NCBI GenBank assembly: GCA_027484125.1
Contig: JAIXUI010000075.1
Span: 1 to 56,688 of the forward strand
Source of the DNA: Bacteroidota bacterium
GTDB lineage: Bacteria; Bacteroidota; Bacteroidia; UBA7662; JAIXUI01
DNA length: 56,688 bases
Direction: 5' to 3'
Below are positions 40,958 through 49,676 of this stretch, piece after piece. The notes beneath the pieces are model-generated. The model was not told the DNA's origin, made no database searches, and worked only from the letters and a program-made list of their open reading frames with translations. The position numbers were made by a program, and so were the translations under genes. The number at the start of each line of letters is the position of its first letter. The stretch's first letter is position 1.

Positions 40958-43459
40958 ATGAAGAAATTAATATTTCGTCTTTTAGGTCTTTTAATAACTA
41001 TTTCTGGGATAACCCCTAAATCTTTATTGGCTTCCCACGTTGCAGGTGAGCTTATTACTCTAAAGAAACTTCCAAACGGCAACTCGGTTTTTCAGATTTG
41101 GGTTTTAAGAGATTGTTCTGGAAGCTCTTTTAGCTCATCAAATTGGTTATCAATCAGGGCATTGAATAATAACTCTTTTGCACCTATCAATTGTTTTTTT
41201 ACTTCGGTGACCTCTGTCTCTAATGAATGTATCCCCAATTCGTCTTCTAGTGCCTCATTAAATTGCCCAGCACCTGTTTTTACAAGTGGTTTACCAGGCG
41301 CTTACCAATTATTATTGTTTGAATCTGCTCCATTTTCTTTAAGCCAGTTTACCTTTAGCCCAAATCAGTGGATAGATTTTTTTAGTGACGGTATTCCATG
41401 CTGTGCCCCAAATTACAATAATTCAAATGCATCTATGAATGAATTGAACGCAATTTTAAGGTTAAAAACGGATGTTAATGGGAAAGTTATAGCTAAATCT
41501 ACCATCAATGTAAAGGAATGGCCTCAGACTTCTTATACACTAAACAGTAATGCAACCTATAATTGGATGGTAAGGTTAATAGGAGAAGCTGATGATCGCA
41601 GTACCTGGAATTACACCTTCCCTCGAGATGTTATTAGTAATAATATGATTACAACGTACTCTTACAATACAGCAACACCTTTAACTTCTTATCAAAGGCC
41701 CCCCAATACTGATGTTGTTAGTTTCTTACCTGCTTCTTCTACAAGCCCTCAGAACTACCTTATGTATTTAGAAGCGCAGCAAAAAGTGAACGGAGAGCAC
41801 ATTGCTACTCTTTGGTTTTATACTTCCATAAGAACGATTCCTCCTGCTCCCGGTTTTGCACTGAATCAGTCTCAGCCAGTTTTTTCTACTTTACCTACCC
41901 CATTCGCAGTGAACAACACTCCAGTGTTTTATTACATGCCCGGAGATACAGTAGAGTTTCCCGGCTCTGTGAGCAATCAGTTTGTGTATAACAACATGAC
42001 GTTGAATAATCGATTAGTAGGAGAATTTGCTACACCATGTAATTCAGCACCTTGCGCTACTATTTCTCCCCTGCCGGGTACTACAGCGGCAAATCTATTG
42101 TTCCAAGGTAAGCCTACAGGCTCTGTTATGACTTTTACAGGAAACGATTCTAGTCGTTTAAACTTCAAATTTCAATGGTTGCCTAATTTTCAACATCTAG
42201 ATTATGATTCTATCCTACAATCTTATTCTTCCAAGCTTATTCCATTTTATTTCCATGGGTATAATACCATGTGTCCTACTTCTGTTCATTCTTATCAACC
42301 ATTTTTTATAAGCCTTTTTAATCCCAATCCACCACTTGTCCGCCCTGCGAATGCGCAAATCCTTCCTGGCGATTCATGCCGGGTGCAGGTTGCAGCTTCT
42401 TTGGATTCAACTCCTGCAAATGCTAATGCTATGGGAGTGGATTACCAGGTGTATCTTCAGAAGCAGTCACAGTTGAGGATGCTTTGCCATTTAGAAAGTT
42501 CCGATTCTCCGTTCGGTCCGTTTCAACGTTGTTCTCCACAACAACCCATGGTTTATAACTCCGGTAATTCTGCTTTTTCCTTAACACTTACAGATTCTAC
42601 CATTTCAGGAGCATCGGCGCAAACCAAGTGGTACAAAGTTGTTAATCTCGCTTATTCACGAACTACTTTACTTAAAACAACAGTAAGTAAGGCATTTCAA
42701 GCTTTCACCAATCCCGCACAATTGCCCAATGTTCAAGTAAAGCCTGACACGGTTTGTCATGGGGTTCCAACGCGTTTAAAAGCAGTTTCTACCAATGGCG
42801 CTCAGGATCCAGTGTATGAGTGGCGTTTCAATGGGGTGGTTCAATCTTCCACTACAGACGAGCTTACGTTAGCTCGTTTAACAAGTACCGACTCTGTTCG
42901 TGTAGTCATTATCAGCCGCAGTGGAGGAGCTAATCTGAATAGTGTTAGTTCAGCAGTAGCTCGCCCAGCCCGCGTTCAAGCATTTTTCCCACAAATCTCC
43001 CGTCAAGGAGATAGCTTGGTCTCTTCTATCCCATTCCGTAATAAGTGGTACAACTTAGGATCAGGTAGCCTCGCCAACGATACCTTATTCTGGATTAAAC
43101 CCTCAGCCGGCAATTTCGGGCCTTACACGTTAGTAAATCAGCAGAAATATTGCGCTGTTAACTCCCCCGACACTGTTTCTTTCTTCCCGGTAAATGTTCA
43201 ACATATCAACTTAGAGGATGTAACCATGTTTCCTCAACCTACTAGCAATCAACTTCATTTGAAAGTACCGGAGCATCATGAAGTTGCATTGGTTGAAGTT
43301 TACGATTTACAAGGAAAGCTCATAAAGTTAACACGTTACCAGCAAGAACAGTTTCTGTTATCCATAAACGTGAAGACCCTTCCTAACGGTGTTTATGTAT
43401 TACGGCTTATCATGGATGGAAAAGAAGTCCGGAAGAAATTTCAGGTTTTTCATCCTTAA
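40958..43459 (+). CDS. Large secreted protein with T9SS sorting domain
   Basis: An 833-residue surface or secreted protein. Signal peptide about 1-26 (MKKLIFRLLGLLITISG... ending LLAS), then SHVAGELITLKKLPNG, a start often seen in large Bacteroidota surface proteins of gliding/adhesion type. The body is beta-rich with Ser, Asn, Thr and Pro bias and several isolated cysteines; Ig-like folds are likely, for instance around PDTVCHGVPTRLKAVSTNG (about 595-615). The last 75 residues form a T9SS domain (VTMFPQPTSNQLHLKV, VYDLQGKLIKL, LPNGVYVLRLIMDGK). The frame is open for 30 codons upstream but these cover the hairpin and promoter, so the ATG is used. Its stop codon abuts the stop of the convergent flippase gene with no spacer. 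Confidence 0.85.
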   Translation: MKKLIFRLLGLLITISGITPKSLLASHVAGELITLKKLPNGNSVFQIWVLRDCSGSSFSSSNWLSIRALNNNSFAPINCFFTSVTSVSNECIPNSSSSASLNCPAPVFTSGLPGAYQLLLFESAPFSLSQFTFSPNQWIDFFSDGIPCCAPNYNNSNASMNELNAILRLKTDVNGKVIAKSTINVKEWPQTSYTLNSNATYNWMVRLIGEADDRSTWNYTFPRDVISNNMITTYSYNTATPLTSYQRPPNTDVVSFLPASSTSPQNYLMYLEAQQKVNGEHIATLWFYTSIRTIPPAPGFALNQSQPVFSTLPTPFAVNNTPVFYYMPGDTVEFPGSVSNQFVYNNMTLNNRLVGEFATPCNSAPCATISPLPGTTAANLLFQGKPTGSVMTFTGNDSSRLNFKFQWLPNFQHLDYDSILQSYSSKLIPFYFHGYNTMCPTSVHSYQPFFISLFNPNPPLVRPANAQILPGDSCRVQVAASLDSTPANANAMGVDYQVYLQKQSQLRMLCHLESSDSPFGPFQRCSPQQPMVYNSGNSAFSLTLTDSTISGASAQTKWYKVVNLAYSRTTLLKTTVSKAFQAFTNPAQLPNVQVKPDTVCHGVPTRLKAVSTNGAQDPVYEWRFNGVVQSSTTDELTLARLTSTDSVRVVIISRSGGANLNSVSSAVARPARVQAFFPQISRQGDSLVSSIPFRNKWYNLGSGSLANDTLFWIKPSAGNFGPYTLVNQQKYCAVNSPDTVSFFPVNVQHINLEDVTMFPQPTSNQLHLKVPEHHEVALVEVYDLQGKLIKLTRYQQEQFLLSINVKTLPNGVYVLRLIMDGKEVRKKFQVFHP

Positions 43460-44953
43460 TTATTCGGTAGGACTTTGAGCTTTAACTTTCATGCTGCGAT
43501 ACATAAGAAGCATGAAAGGAATTAAGAACATCAACTTGATGGCGATTCTCCATTCTGTATAAGTGACCAAAGCCAAGAAAAGAACTTGTTCCTGGAGCCA
43601 ATAAACAAAAACAGCTGAGCAAATCCAGAAGAGAATTTTTCCGGTGGAGTAGGGGATGGGATAATGCTTCTGGCCAATGAGATAAACAAGGGCAGTCATA
43701 CACAAGTAACAGCCAAGTGTAGCCCAGGCTGCGCCTTCATACCCTAATTTCGGAACCAATATTAAATTGCCCATGATGGTAATTCCTGCACCTATCCCTG
43801 TGAATAGTAAAGCATATTGGGTTTTATCGGTGAGTTTGAACCAAACTGATAAGTTCACATACAGGCCTAAAAACAGATTAGCAAGGAGTAAAATTGGGAC
43901 AATTGGAAGTCCTTCGCGATAGTTGGCTCCTATAAACATCCCAAACCATTCCAATCCTACTGCCACCACAAGGAATATGGCAATCAGTGCCATGCTGAAG
44001 TAATTCATGATGGAGGCGTAGCGCAGTTGTGGTTTTTCAGTCTTTAATTGACGATAGAAATAAGGCTCAGCGGCCATTCGGTAGGTTTGAATAAATAGAG
44101 TCATCAACATGGCCAATTTGTAAACTGCTCCGTAAATACCCAATTGGCGAAGTTTTTCTGCTTCAGAAGAGGCCACAACCAATTTCTTGAGGATGATTCG
44201 ATCTAAAGTTTCATTAATCATACCAGCAAGGCCCGCAATCATCAACGGCCAGCCGTATTTCCAAAGTTTTTTTAGGAGGGTGTAATCGTATTCCGGTTTT
44301 TGCCATAATGGAATCAGAAGCAAACAGACCAATCCATTAGCGACCAGATTAGCCAGGAAAATGTAAATCACGGCCTGGTCTATGGTGTTTACTCCAAGAA
44401 GATCGCCCATAAAAAACGCACCTCCATGGAATTTTGGCCACCAAAAAAGGAAAAACAGATTTAAACCGATGTTGAGAAAAATATTGAAGAGCTTTAACCC
44501 TGCATACAACGCAGCCTTCTCCTCTTGTCTTAATCTGGCGAAAGGCATCACACTGAGCGCATCAGTTACCAGGATTAGAACCATGAGGTTCAGGAAAATG
44601 GGACTGTTGTTGTAGCCAAGCGCAGGTGCAATCCAAGGCATCAATAACAGCAATAAAGCTCCAAGCGACAAGCTGCTCATGAGTAAGCTGAATAAGCTAT
44701 TTCGGTAAACCGAATGTGGCGCTTTGGTTTCCGCTTGTTCCGGAGAAAATCGAAAATACGCCGACTCCATGCCATAAGTAAAAACAATCATCAGAAAAGT
44801 AGCGTAGGCATAAAGTTCAGTGACTACTCCATAGTCCGCCGGATTGGCGAATAGTCGGGTGTAAATCGGAACTAACAGGTAGTTGAGAAGGCGGCCTACC
44901 ATGGAGCTTAAACCATAGACCGCAGTTTGCTTCGCCAGTTGGCGTATGGCCAT
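43460..44953 (-). CDS. Polysaccharide flippase (Wzx/MATE-like, MOP superfamily)
   Basis: A 497-residue inner-membrane protein with 14 predicted helices. The N-terminal IRQLAKQTAVYGLSSMVGRLLNYLLVPIYTRLF is the characteristic opening of oligosaccharide flippases (polysaccharide biosynthesis proteins), followed by DYGVVTELYAYATFLMIVFTYGMESAYFRF. The second half contains the matching repeat (KKLWKYGWPLMIAGLAGMINETLDRIIL). Expected to flip lipid-linked glycan repeat units across the inner membrane. It is not within an obvious glycan gene cluster in this window; it follows the TPR gene by one base, so the two are co-transcribed. Confidence 0.9.
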   Translation of the reverse strand: MAIRQLAKQTAVYGLSSMVGRLLNYLLVPIYTRLFANPADYGVVTELYAYATFLMIVFTYGMESAYFRFSPEQAETKAPHSVYRNSLFSLLMSSLSLGALLLLLMPWIAPALGYNNSPIFLNLMVLILVTDALSVMPFARLRQEEKAALYAGLKLFNIFLNIGLNLFFLFWWPKFHGGAFFMGDLLGVNTIDQAVIYIFLANLVANGLVCLLLIPLWQKPEYDYTLLKKLWKYGWPLMIAGLAGMINETLDRIILKKLVVASSEAEKLRQLGIYGAVYKLAMLMTLFIQTYRMAAEPYFYRQLKTEKPQLRYASIMNYFSMALIAIFLVVAVGLEWFGMFIGANYREGLPIVPILLLANLFLGLYVNLSVWFKLTDKTQYALLFTGIGAGITIMGNLILVPKLGYEGAAWATLGCYLCMTALVYLIGQKHYPIPYSTGKILFWICSAVFVYWLQEQVLFLALVTYTEWRIAIKLMFLIPFMLLMYRSMKVKAQSPTE

Positions 44954-44954
44954 A

Positions 44955-46763
44955 TTATTCTAATTTATCGCCTCTTAGCGCTCTGAATCGTTTACGGGCT
45001 TCGGTGCAGTAAGTGCTTCCTGAATATCGGGTAAGCAACGTTTCGTAGGTCTTTTGAGCCTCAGAAGAATTCTTCAACTTGAACTCTTGAGTTTCAGCAA
45101 TTCTAAACAAGGCATCATCGGCCAAAGGCTCATCCGGATATTGGCTCACGATTTTTTCCCAAAGGGTAACTGCTTCGTTGTATTTCTTTTGCTTGATTCG
45201 GTCTTCAGCTTGTCGGTACCAAACGTCGTCGGTAATGGGGTGGCTTGGAAAAGCTTTGAGTAACGAATCATACAGTACTTCAGCTTGATCCATTCTTCCT
45301 CTTGCAGACCAGAGTTCTGCACGTGCCAGAGTGGATAATGGGGCGGCATTGCTATCAACACCAAGTTGTTCCTGAATAAGTAAGGCTAAGGCAATAGCAT
45401 CGTTCGCGATTTTTTGGGTGGTAGAACCTTTAAGCACTTCTAGTTGTGCAAATGCCCAATCGAACTCATTTCTATAGTAAGACAAACGTGCATTAGAGAA
45501 CTTTGCTTCCTGACCTAATGGATCATCTTTGAAGTCTTTTTCTACTTGACCGTACAAGAGCGTAGGCTCCCAGACTTCACCGGAAAGTAAGAGTGCTTCT
45601 GCAAGTTGAAGTTTTAATTCTCCCAATATTCTTGGTTGAAGCCCTGGAAGGAAGGTAGCGCTATCGAGTAAGTTGACTGCTTCATCTACTTCATCTAATT
45701 GACTGACTTGCAGCCTGGCGAGACCGCGAATGAGCGCGATGGAAACGGCATTAAAACCTAATTCACGAATAAACTGCTGGTACGATTGCTTGAGTTGCCG
45801 GAACTGTTGTTTGCCGGCCGTATCGGAAGCGGCAAGCGCTTGACCTGAAACATCGAGGTACTCAATTCTGGCAATTCGGTAATACGGGGTAGTCTGCCCT
45901 TTATCGATCAAATAGCGGTAAATCTCCAACGCTGAGGTCCAAGCAAGATTTTCTGTGGCGGTACGCGCCAAGTTTAACAATCGGCTGCCATTTTGCCCTT
46001 CTCTTCGATCAAGTGCTTTAGCTTGAATAAAGGCCATGTCGAAGTCTTTTTGTTGCACAAAAAACCAGACCATCAATTCTGAAAGCGCGGAATTGTCGGG
46101 GTTGAGTCGGCTTCGGCTAAGGAGCGCTTCACGGAGCATGTCATAATCATCCTCTTGAAGACGAGCTTGCAATAAGTTCTGTACTTGACCGGTTTGGCTG
46201 CTATTTTCCTCAATCATATCGAGGTAGAACTGCGTCATACGCTTTCTGTCGCCACGTGCGAAGGCTAACTCCGCTAATTCAGGGGTAATGTTGAAAGAAG
46301 CACCGAGCAGTTCGCGCCCTCGAACGAAGGCATTTTCTGCCCATTCGTTTTCTTGACGTAGTTTGAAGGCATTGGCTGCGCTGTAAACCGAGCCGGGATT
46401 GGGTTGAATGCTGGAAATGAGTTGTTTATAATGCTTTTCTGCTTTTTCTATCTTGCCGTCTAACCTGAGGGCATACCCATAATCGACACCATAATTAAAG
46501 TTGAGCTCGTTTTTTCGCCAAAGTTGTCGGGCTGTTTTAGCAGCCTGTTCATAATCTTTTATCCCAATCAACGATTGGTAATAATATTGGTAATAGATGA
46601 ATTGTTGAGGCTCTTTGTCGAGCAGTTTTTCAAACAGAGCAGCAGCTTTTTCATATTCTGCCTTGTTGTAAGCCTGTACTGCAAGCTGATAATCCAGGCC
46701 AAACTGGGCATGGGCCAGCCAGGAAGAGCAAGTTAGGAGAAGCAACAGCAGGGTGCGGCGCAT
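44955..46763 (-). CDS. Secreted TPR-repeat protein
   Basis: A 602-residue periplasmic or envelope protein with signal peptide MRRTLLLLLLTCSSWLAHAQ. Tetratricopeptide repeats are visible throughout, for example AVQAYNKAEYEKAAALFEKLL at about residues 26-46, KIEKAEKHYKQLI, and the closing pair YNEAVTLWEKIVSQYPDEPLADDALFRIAE and AQKTYETLLTRYSGSTYCTEARKRF. The frame is open for 55 codons upstream, but that part would overlap the terminator and the SlyD gene region and lacks family character, so the ATG at 46763 is chosen. TPR proteins of this type assist assembly of envelope machines; co-transcription with a flippase hints at glycan or surface assembly, without proof. Confidence 0.82.
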   Translation of the reverse strand: MRRTLLLLLLTCSSWLAHAQFGLDYQLAVQAYNKAEYEKAAALFEKLLDKEPQQFIYYQYYYQSLIGIKDYEQAAKTARQLWRKNELNFNYGVDYGYALRLDGKIEKAEKHYKQLISSIQPNPGSVYSAANAFKLRQENEWAENAFVRGRELLGASFNITPELAELAFARGDRKRMTQFYLDMIEENSSQTGQVQNLLQARLQEDDYDMLREALLSRSRLNPDNSALSELMVWFFVQQKDFDMAFIQAKALDRREGQNGSRLLNLARTATENLAWTSALEIYRYLIDKGQTTPYYRIARIEYLDVSGQALAASDTAGKQQFRQLKQSYQQFIRELGFNAVSIALIRGLARLQVSQLDEVDEAVNLLDSATFLPGLQPRILGELKLQLAEALLLSGEVWEPTLLYGQVEKDFKDDPLGQEAKFSNARLSYYRNEFDWAFAQLEVLKGSTTQKIANDAIALALLIQEQLGVDSNAAPLSTLARAELWSARGRMDQAEVLYDSLLKAFPSHPITDDVWYRQAEDRIKQKKYNEAVTLWEKIVSQYPDEPLADDALFRIAETQEFKLKNSSEAQKTYETLLTRYSGSTYCTEARKRFRALRGDKLE

Positions 46764-46790
46764 GAGACGAAGATAAACAGCGATGAATGA

Positions 46791-46814
46791 AAAAAAGCCC
46801 TGGTGACAGGGCTT
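46791..46814 (-). terminator. Intrinsic terminator after the SlyD-like gene
   Basis: aagccctg (46795-46802) pairs with cagggctt (46807-46814) around gtga; on the minus strand it runs into T6, about 26 bases after the slyD stop. Confidence 0.8.
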
Positions 46815-46839
46815 ATGAAACGTGAAAAAAGGAAGTTTA

Positions 46840-47352
46840 TTAGTGATGTACGCCACCCTCCCCATGAACATGTCCATGGGCAAGTTCATCAGGCTGTGCT
46901 TCGCGAATGTTAACGATTTCGCCGTCAAATGTTACCGGAACACCTGCCAAAGGATGGTTGAAATCCATGACAATGTTTTCTTCCCCTATGGTTACCACTT
47001 TTCCTTTGTGGAGGTAGCCATTTTCATCTTCAAGTTGAAGATAGGCACCTTCATACACTGCCTCCGTGTCGAACTGGCCGGCTTCGTTTACAAATACCTC
47101 TTTAGGTACTTCTGAGAGGGCTTCTTCCTGATACTCGCCAAAAGCATCTACAGGGTCAAGGCTAACACGGAAACTATCACCAGTTGATTTTCCGGATAAA
47201 GATTCTTCAAATTTGGGCGGTAAACCACTAACACCAAAGATAAAGACCATTGGATCAGTAGCTTCAGCGGTTTCAACTACGATTTCCTCGTTGTTCTCAT
47301 TGACGAGCAGGCGGTAGCTTACAGAAACCACCTTATGAAGTTCGGCTTTCAT
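46840..47352 (-). CDS. slyD: FKBP-type peptidyl-prolyl isomerase, SlyD-like
   Basis: A 170-residue cytoplasmic prolyl isomerase/chaperone. The FKBP core is split by an insert-in-flap (IF) domain as in SlyD: MVFIFGVSGLPPKFEESLSGKSTGDSFRVSLDPVDAFGEY, then the IF region about 70-125, and the returning strand NPVMDFNHPLAGVPVTF (read here as NIVMDFNHPLAG). The C-terminus is a short His-rich tail (HGHVHGEGGVHH), able to bind nickel or other metals, much shorter than in E. coli SlyD. A variant -7 element TACCTTCG ends four bases before the ATG. Confidence 0.92.
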   Translation of the reverse strand: MKAELHKVVSVSYRLLVNENNEEIVVETAEATDPMVFIFGVSGLPPKFEESLSGKSTGDSFRVSLDPVDAFGEYQEEALSEVPKEVFVNEAGQFDTEAVYEGAYLQLEDENGYLHKGKVVTIGEENIVMDFNHPLAGVPVTFDGEIVNIREAQPDELAHGHVHGEGGVHH

Positions 47353-47356
47353 GCCG

Positions 47357-47364
47357 CGAAGGTA
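47357..47364 (-). promoter_or_regulatory. Variant -7 promoter element four bases before slyD
   Basis: The minus strand reads TACCTTCGcggcATG. With the usual distance to the start site the transcript would be leaderless. Confidence 0.45.
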
Positions 47365-47394
47365 GGCAATATATCTCCTAAAGTGCTGAAAAAG

Positions 47395-47424
47395 AAAAGG
47401 GCCGGAATTTCTTCCGGCCCTTTT
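47395..47424 (-). terminator. Intrinsic terminator after the LruC lipoprotein gene
   Basis: aaaagggccggaa (47395-47407) pairs perfectly with ttccggccctttt (47412-47424) around a 4-base loop; T tract on the minus strand. It lies 13 bases after the stop of the LruC gene. Confidence 0.9.
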
Positions 47425-47437
47425 GTAGGTGTTTTAC

Positions 47438-49477
47438 TTAACGTCTGTAAAAACGATCTGGATTTCTGTAGCCTGATTCTCTGTTATTGTACCAATCTTG
47501 GAATTGGGTACCACCACCGATGGCCCACTGCATGAACTTCAGATAAGCCTGCTGGATGTTAGCCATTTCATGGGGATATTCAAAGTTAACTGGCAATGCC
47601 AATACCCAAGGAAGGTTGTTAGCAGTTTTGTAGGTTCTTCCACTTGCAACATCTGAGTTGTCCATGCCCTTTTTAAAGAAAGCTGGGTTGGCAAGTGCCG
47701 TAGGCATTTTGTCTGCAAGGTGAATTTCACGTCCTCGTTCTTCAACGAATATGAATGGATTGAATGGTCCGAAGCCTAAGTCATTCAAATCAACGCTGTT
47801 AGGAACGAAGTTTACCGTTACAATAGCTGTGTCAGGATTGTTCCAAATGCCACCGATTTGGGTGTTGGTGATGTGTGTGTAGCCACTAAACATGTCTGCA
47901 ACATCTTCAAAAGGCACAATAACCGCATTGGGTTGGTTGTTTTCTGTACCGTTTTGACGATAATCAGTCTTGCCTTTTCTAGGCTTACAGCCAGAAACAG
48001 AAGTAATGTTGTTGAAAGGTACCGGCAATTCAACTGCAAAGCCAAGAGCCTTCATTCCACCTTTACCTGAGCCGTAATAGGTTGCAGTGAAGTCAACTAC
48101 TTTATTGGTCGCATTGGTAACGATTTTGTAGTTGGTATTTAAAACTAAGTCATTGAAGTCATAATCTCCCAATGATGGCCAAAGGTCTTCAAATGCCAAG
48201 CACGTATTGTAGTAGTTATTGAAAGCACGGCTTCCATCACAACGATATTCATCAAAAGCGTCGTAGATACCATCTCCGTCGCAATCTTCATTGACGTTGA
48301 TTTTAGCTACACCAGTGGTGTCGATTCCATTGATGATTGGATTAGATGATACAGCAAAAATAACGTCGTTAAAATCGTAGTCAGAGTAGCGATTGTCAAC
48401 GTCTTCCATACCCATGATGAAGTGACCTGATGAGATTTCATTGAGTAAAATGGTGTGTTGCTTTAAGGTTGCATTAGGTTCAGGATTGAAAGAAGGACGA
48501 TCCCAAAAAACAGGCTTATTTCTACGAACCGTTTGGGTAGTTGCATCCCATCCATCTGCAATAACTGCGAAACCAATTACTGTATCAGCTCCAAATTCTC
48601 CAAGTTTAACCCTGCTTAATGAGTTTAAGCTTCCTCCTGAACCTGGGAAAGAAGAATTGGCGTAAATAATCGTGAGGTTAGTGACCTGAGCTGGGCTTGC
48701 AGGAGGGTTGTTTTTATTGTAGGTATAGAAGGCTAGAGAATTTCTCTGTCCGGCACCTTCATGAAGAAAAGAAACAAATACTTCGGATCTGTTCTTCAAT
48801 GCTGCATAGTGAATATAAGAACTGCCGTCAACCAAATCAGGGCGAGTAGTACTAAGACTTTGTCTTTCAGGAAGGTAACCTCTAATGTTTGTTACAAACT
48901 GAGTAGAAACTTCTAAAGGTGCTATCAGATAATTGGGCACACCGTTAGCGTTCCATGTTCCTAAAAATTCATAGGGAGGCAGTGTAGAGGTTTGGGAAGT
49001 AGAGCCTACCCTTAAACCTGAAGGTGTAGGTACAACGAATTCTTGTAACGGAGTAGGGGCATTTCCTCCAAGCGTTACTTGTAGATTATTTCCTTGTAAT
49101 GGAAGAATTTGATATTCCGGCATTCCGATAGCACCTGGATGCAGGATAACCTCTTTCATAAATGTTGGTAAGGTAACTTGTATAGAAGCGTTACCATCGG
49201 TGCCAGTAAGCCCTTTGAACAAAACTTTTCCACCCATTGAGAGGGGCTTATCTAGTAAATAGACAAAAGTTTTAGTGAGGGGTTGATTGGAAGGGCTTAG
49301 CAACCTAACGCTAATCTGATAGTTACTAGTGGTTTTGAAGTTAAAGCCTTCTGGGAATCGAACTTGCTGAATGGGCGTGTTTGGATCTTGGTCAGTAAGC
49401 TGCATAGCGTCTTTCTGGCATGATGCCATCAACCCAGCCATTATAACTCCTGCCAATGCTAATCTTATACGGTTCAT
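47438..49477 (-). CDS. LruC-domain surface lipoprotein
   Basis: A 679-residue lipoprotein (lipobox LMASC near residue 20) with the LruC domain: two copies of a D-x-D-F-N-D motif, in RYSDYDFNDVIFAV (about 367-380) and WPSLGDYDFNDLVLNTNYK (about 430-448). Between them is a calcium-type repeat, EDCDGDGIYDAFDEYRCD. The N-terminal part (about 30-200) is beta-rich and may hold an Ig-like region. LruC proteins are surface proteins first noted in Leptospira and common in Bacteroidota; their function is not settled. The ATG at 49477 is chosen over the codon 16 positions upstream since only it begins the lipoprotein signal, and a TACTTTCG -7 element ends four bases before it. A terminator follows. Confidence 0.88.
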   Translation of the reverse strand: MNRIRLALAGVIMAGLMASCQKDAMQLTDQDPNTPIQQVRFPEGFNFKTTSNYQISVRLLSPSNQPLTKTFVYLLDKPLSMGGKVLFKGLTGTDGNASIQVTLPTFMKEVILHPGAIGMPEYQILPLQGNNLQVTLGGNAPTPLQEFVVPTPSGLRVGSTSQTSTLPPYEFLGTWNANGVPNYLIAPLEVSTQFVTNIRGYLPERQSLSTTRPDLVDGSSYIHYAALKNRSEVFVSFLHEGAGQRNSLAFYTYNKNNPPASPAQVTNLTIIYANSSFPGSGGSLNSLSRVKLGEFGADTVIGFAVIADGWDATTQTVRRNKPVFWDRPSFNPEPNATLKQHTILLNEISSGHFIMGMEDVDNRYSDYDFNDVIFAVSSNPIINGIDTTGVAKINVNEDCDGDGIYDAFDEYRCDGSRAFNNYYNTCLAFEDLWPSLGDYDFNDLVLNTNYKIVTNATNKVVDFTATYYGSGKGGMKALGFAVELPVPFNNITSVSGCKPRKGKTDYRQNGTENNQPNAVIVPFEDVADMFSGYTHITNTQIGGIWNNPDTAIVTVNFVPNSVDLNDLGFGPFNPFIFVEERGREIHLADKMPTALANPAFFKKGMDNSDVASGRTYKTANNLPWVLALPVNFEYPHEMANIQQAYLKFMQWAIGGGTQFQDWYNNRESGYRNPDRFYRR

Positions 49478-49481
49478 AATA

Positions 49482-49489
49482 CGAAAGTA
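49482..49489 (-). promoter_or_regulatory. Variant -7 promoter element four bases before the LruC gene
   Basis: The minus strand reads TACTTTCGtattATG. It lies inside the longer open frame and thus decides the start at 49477. Confidence 0.45.
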
Positions 49490-49635
49490 AGGGGTTTGAT
49501 AGCACCTACTTTGTTTCGTGAGCACCCATCGATAATTGTAGGTTTTACTTCGATGAATGAAGAATGGTGTTGAATTATTTATACTAGTATTATAGTTGTA
49601 AGTGTTTCATTATATATATTGTCTGTCCCGCTACT

Positions 49636-49672
49636 CATTAAAAAAGCCCTGATTATCAGGGCTTTTTTAATG
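49636..49672 (-). terminator. Intrinsic terminator after the desaturase gene
   Basis: A perfect 17-bp stem (49636-49652 with 49656-49672; core aagccctga) with a 3-base loop and T6 on the minus strand, directly behind the desaturase stop codon. Confidence 0.92.
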
Positions 49673-49676
49673 AATG

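Noticed and set aside
46764-46928. 55-codon N-terminal extension of the TPR protein
   Set aside because: The extension would place the signal peptide internally and run across the slyD terminator into the slyD coding region.
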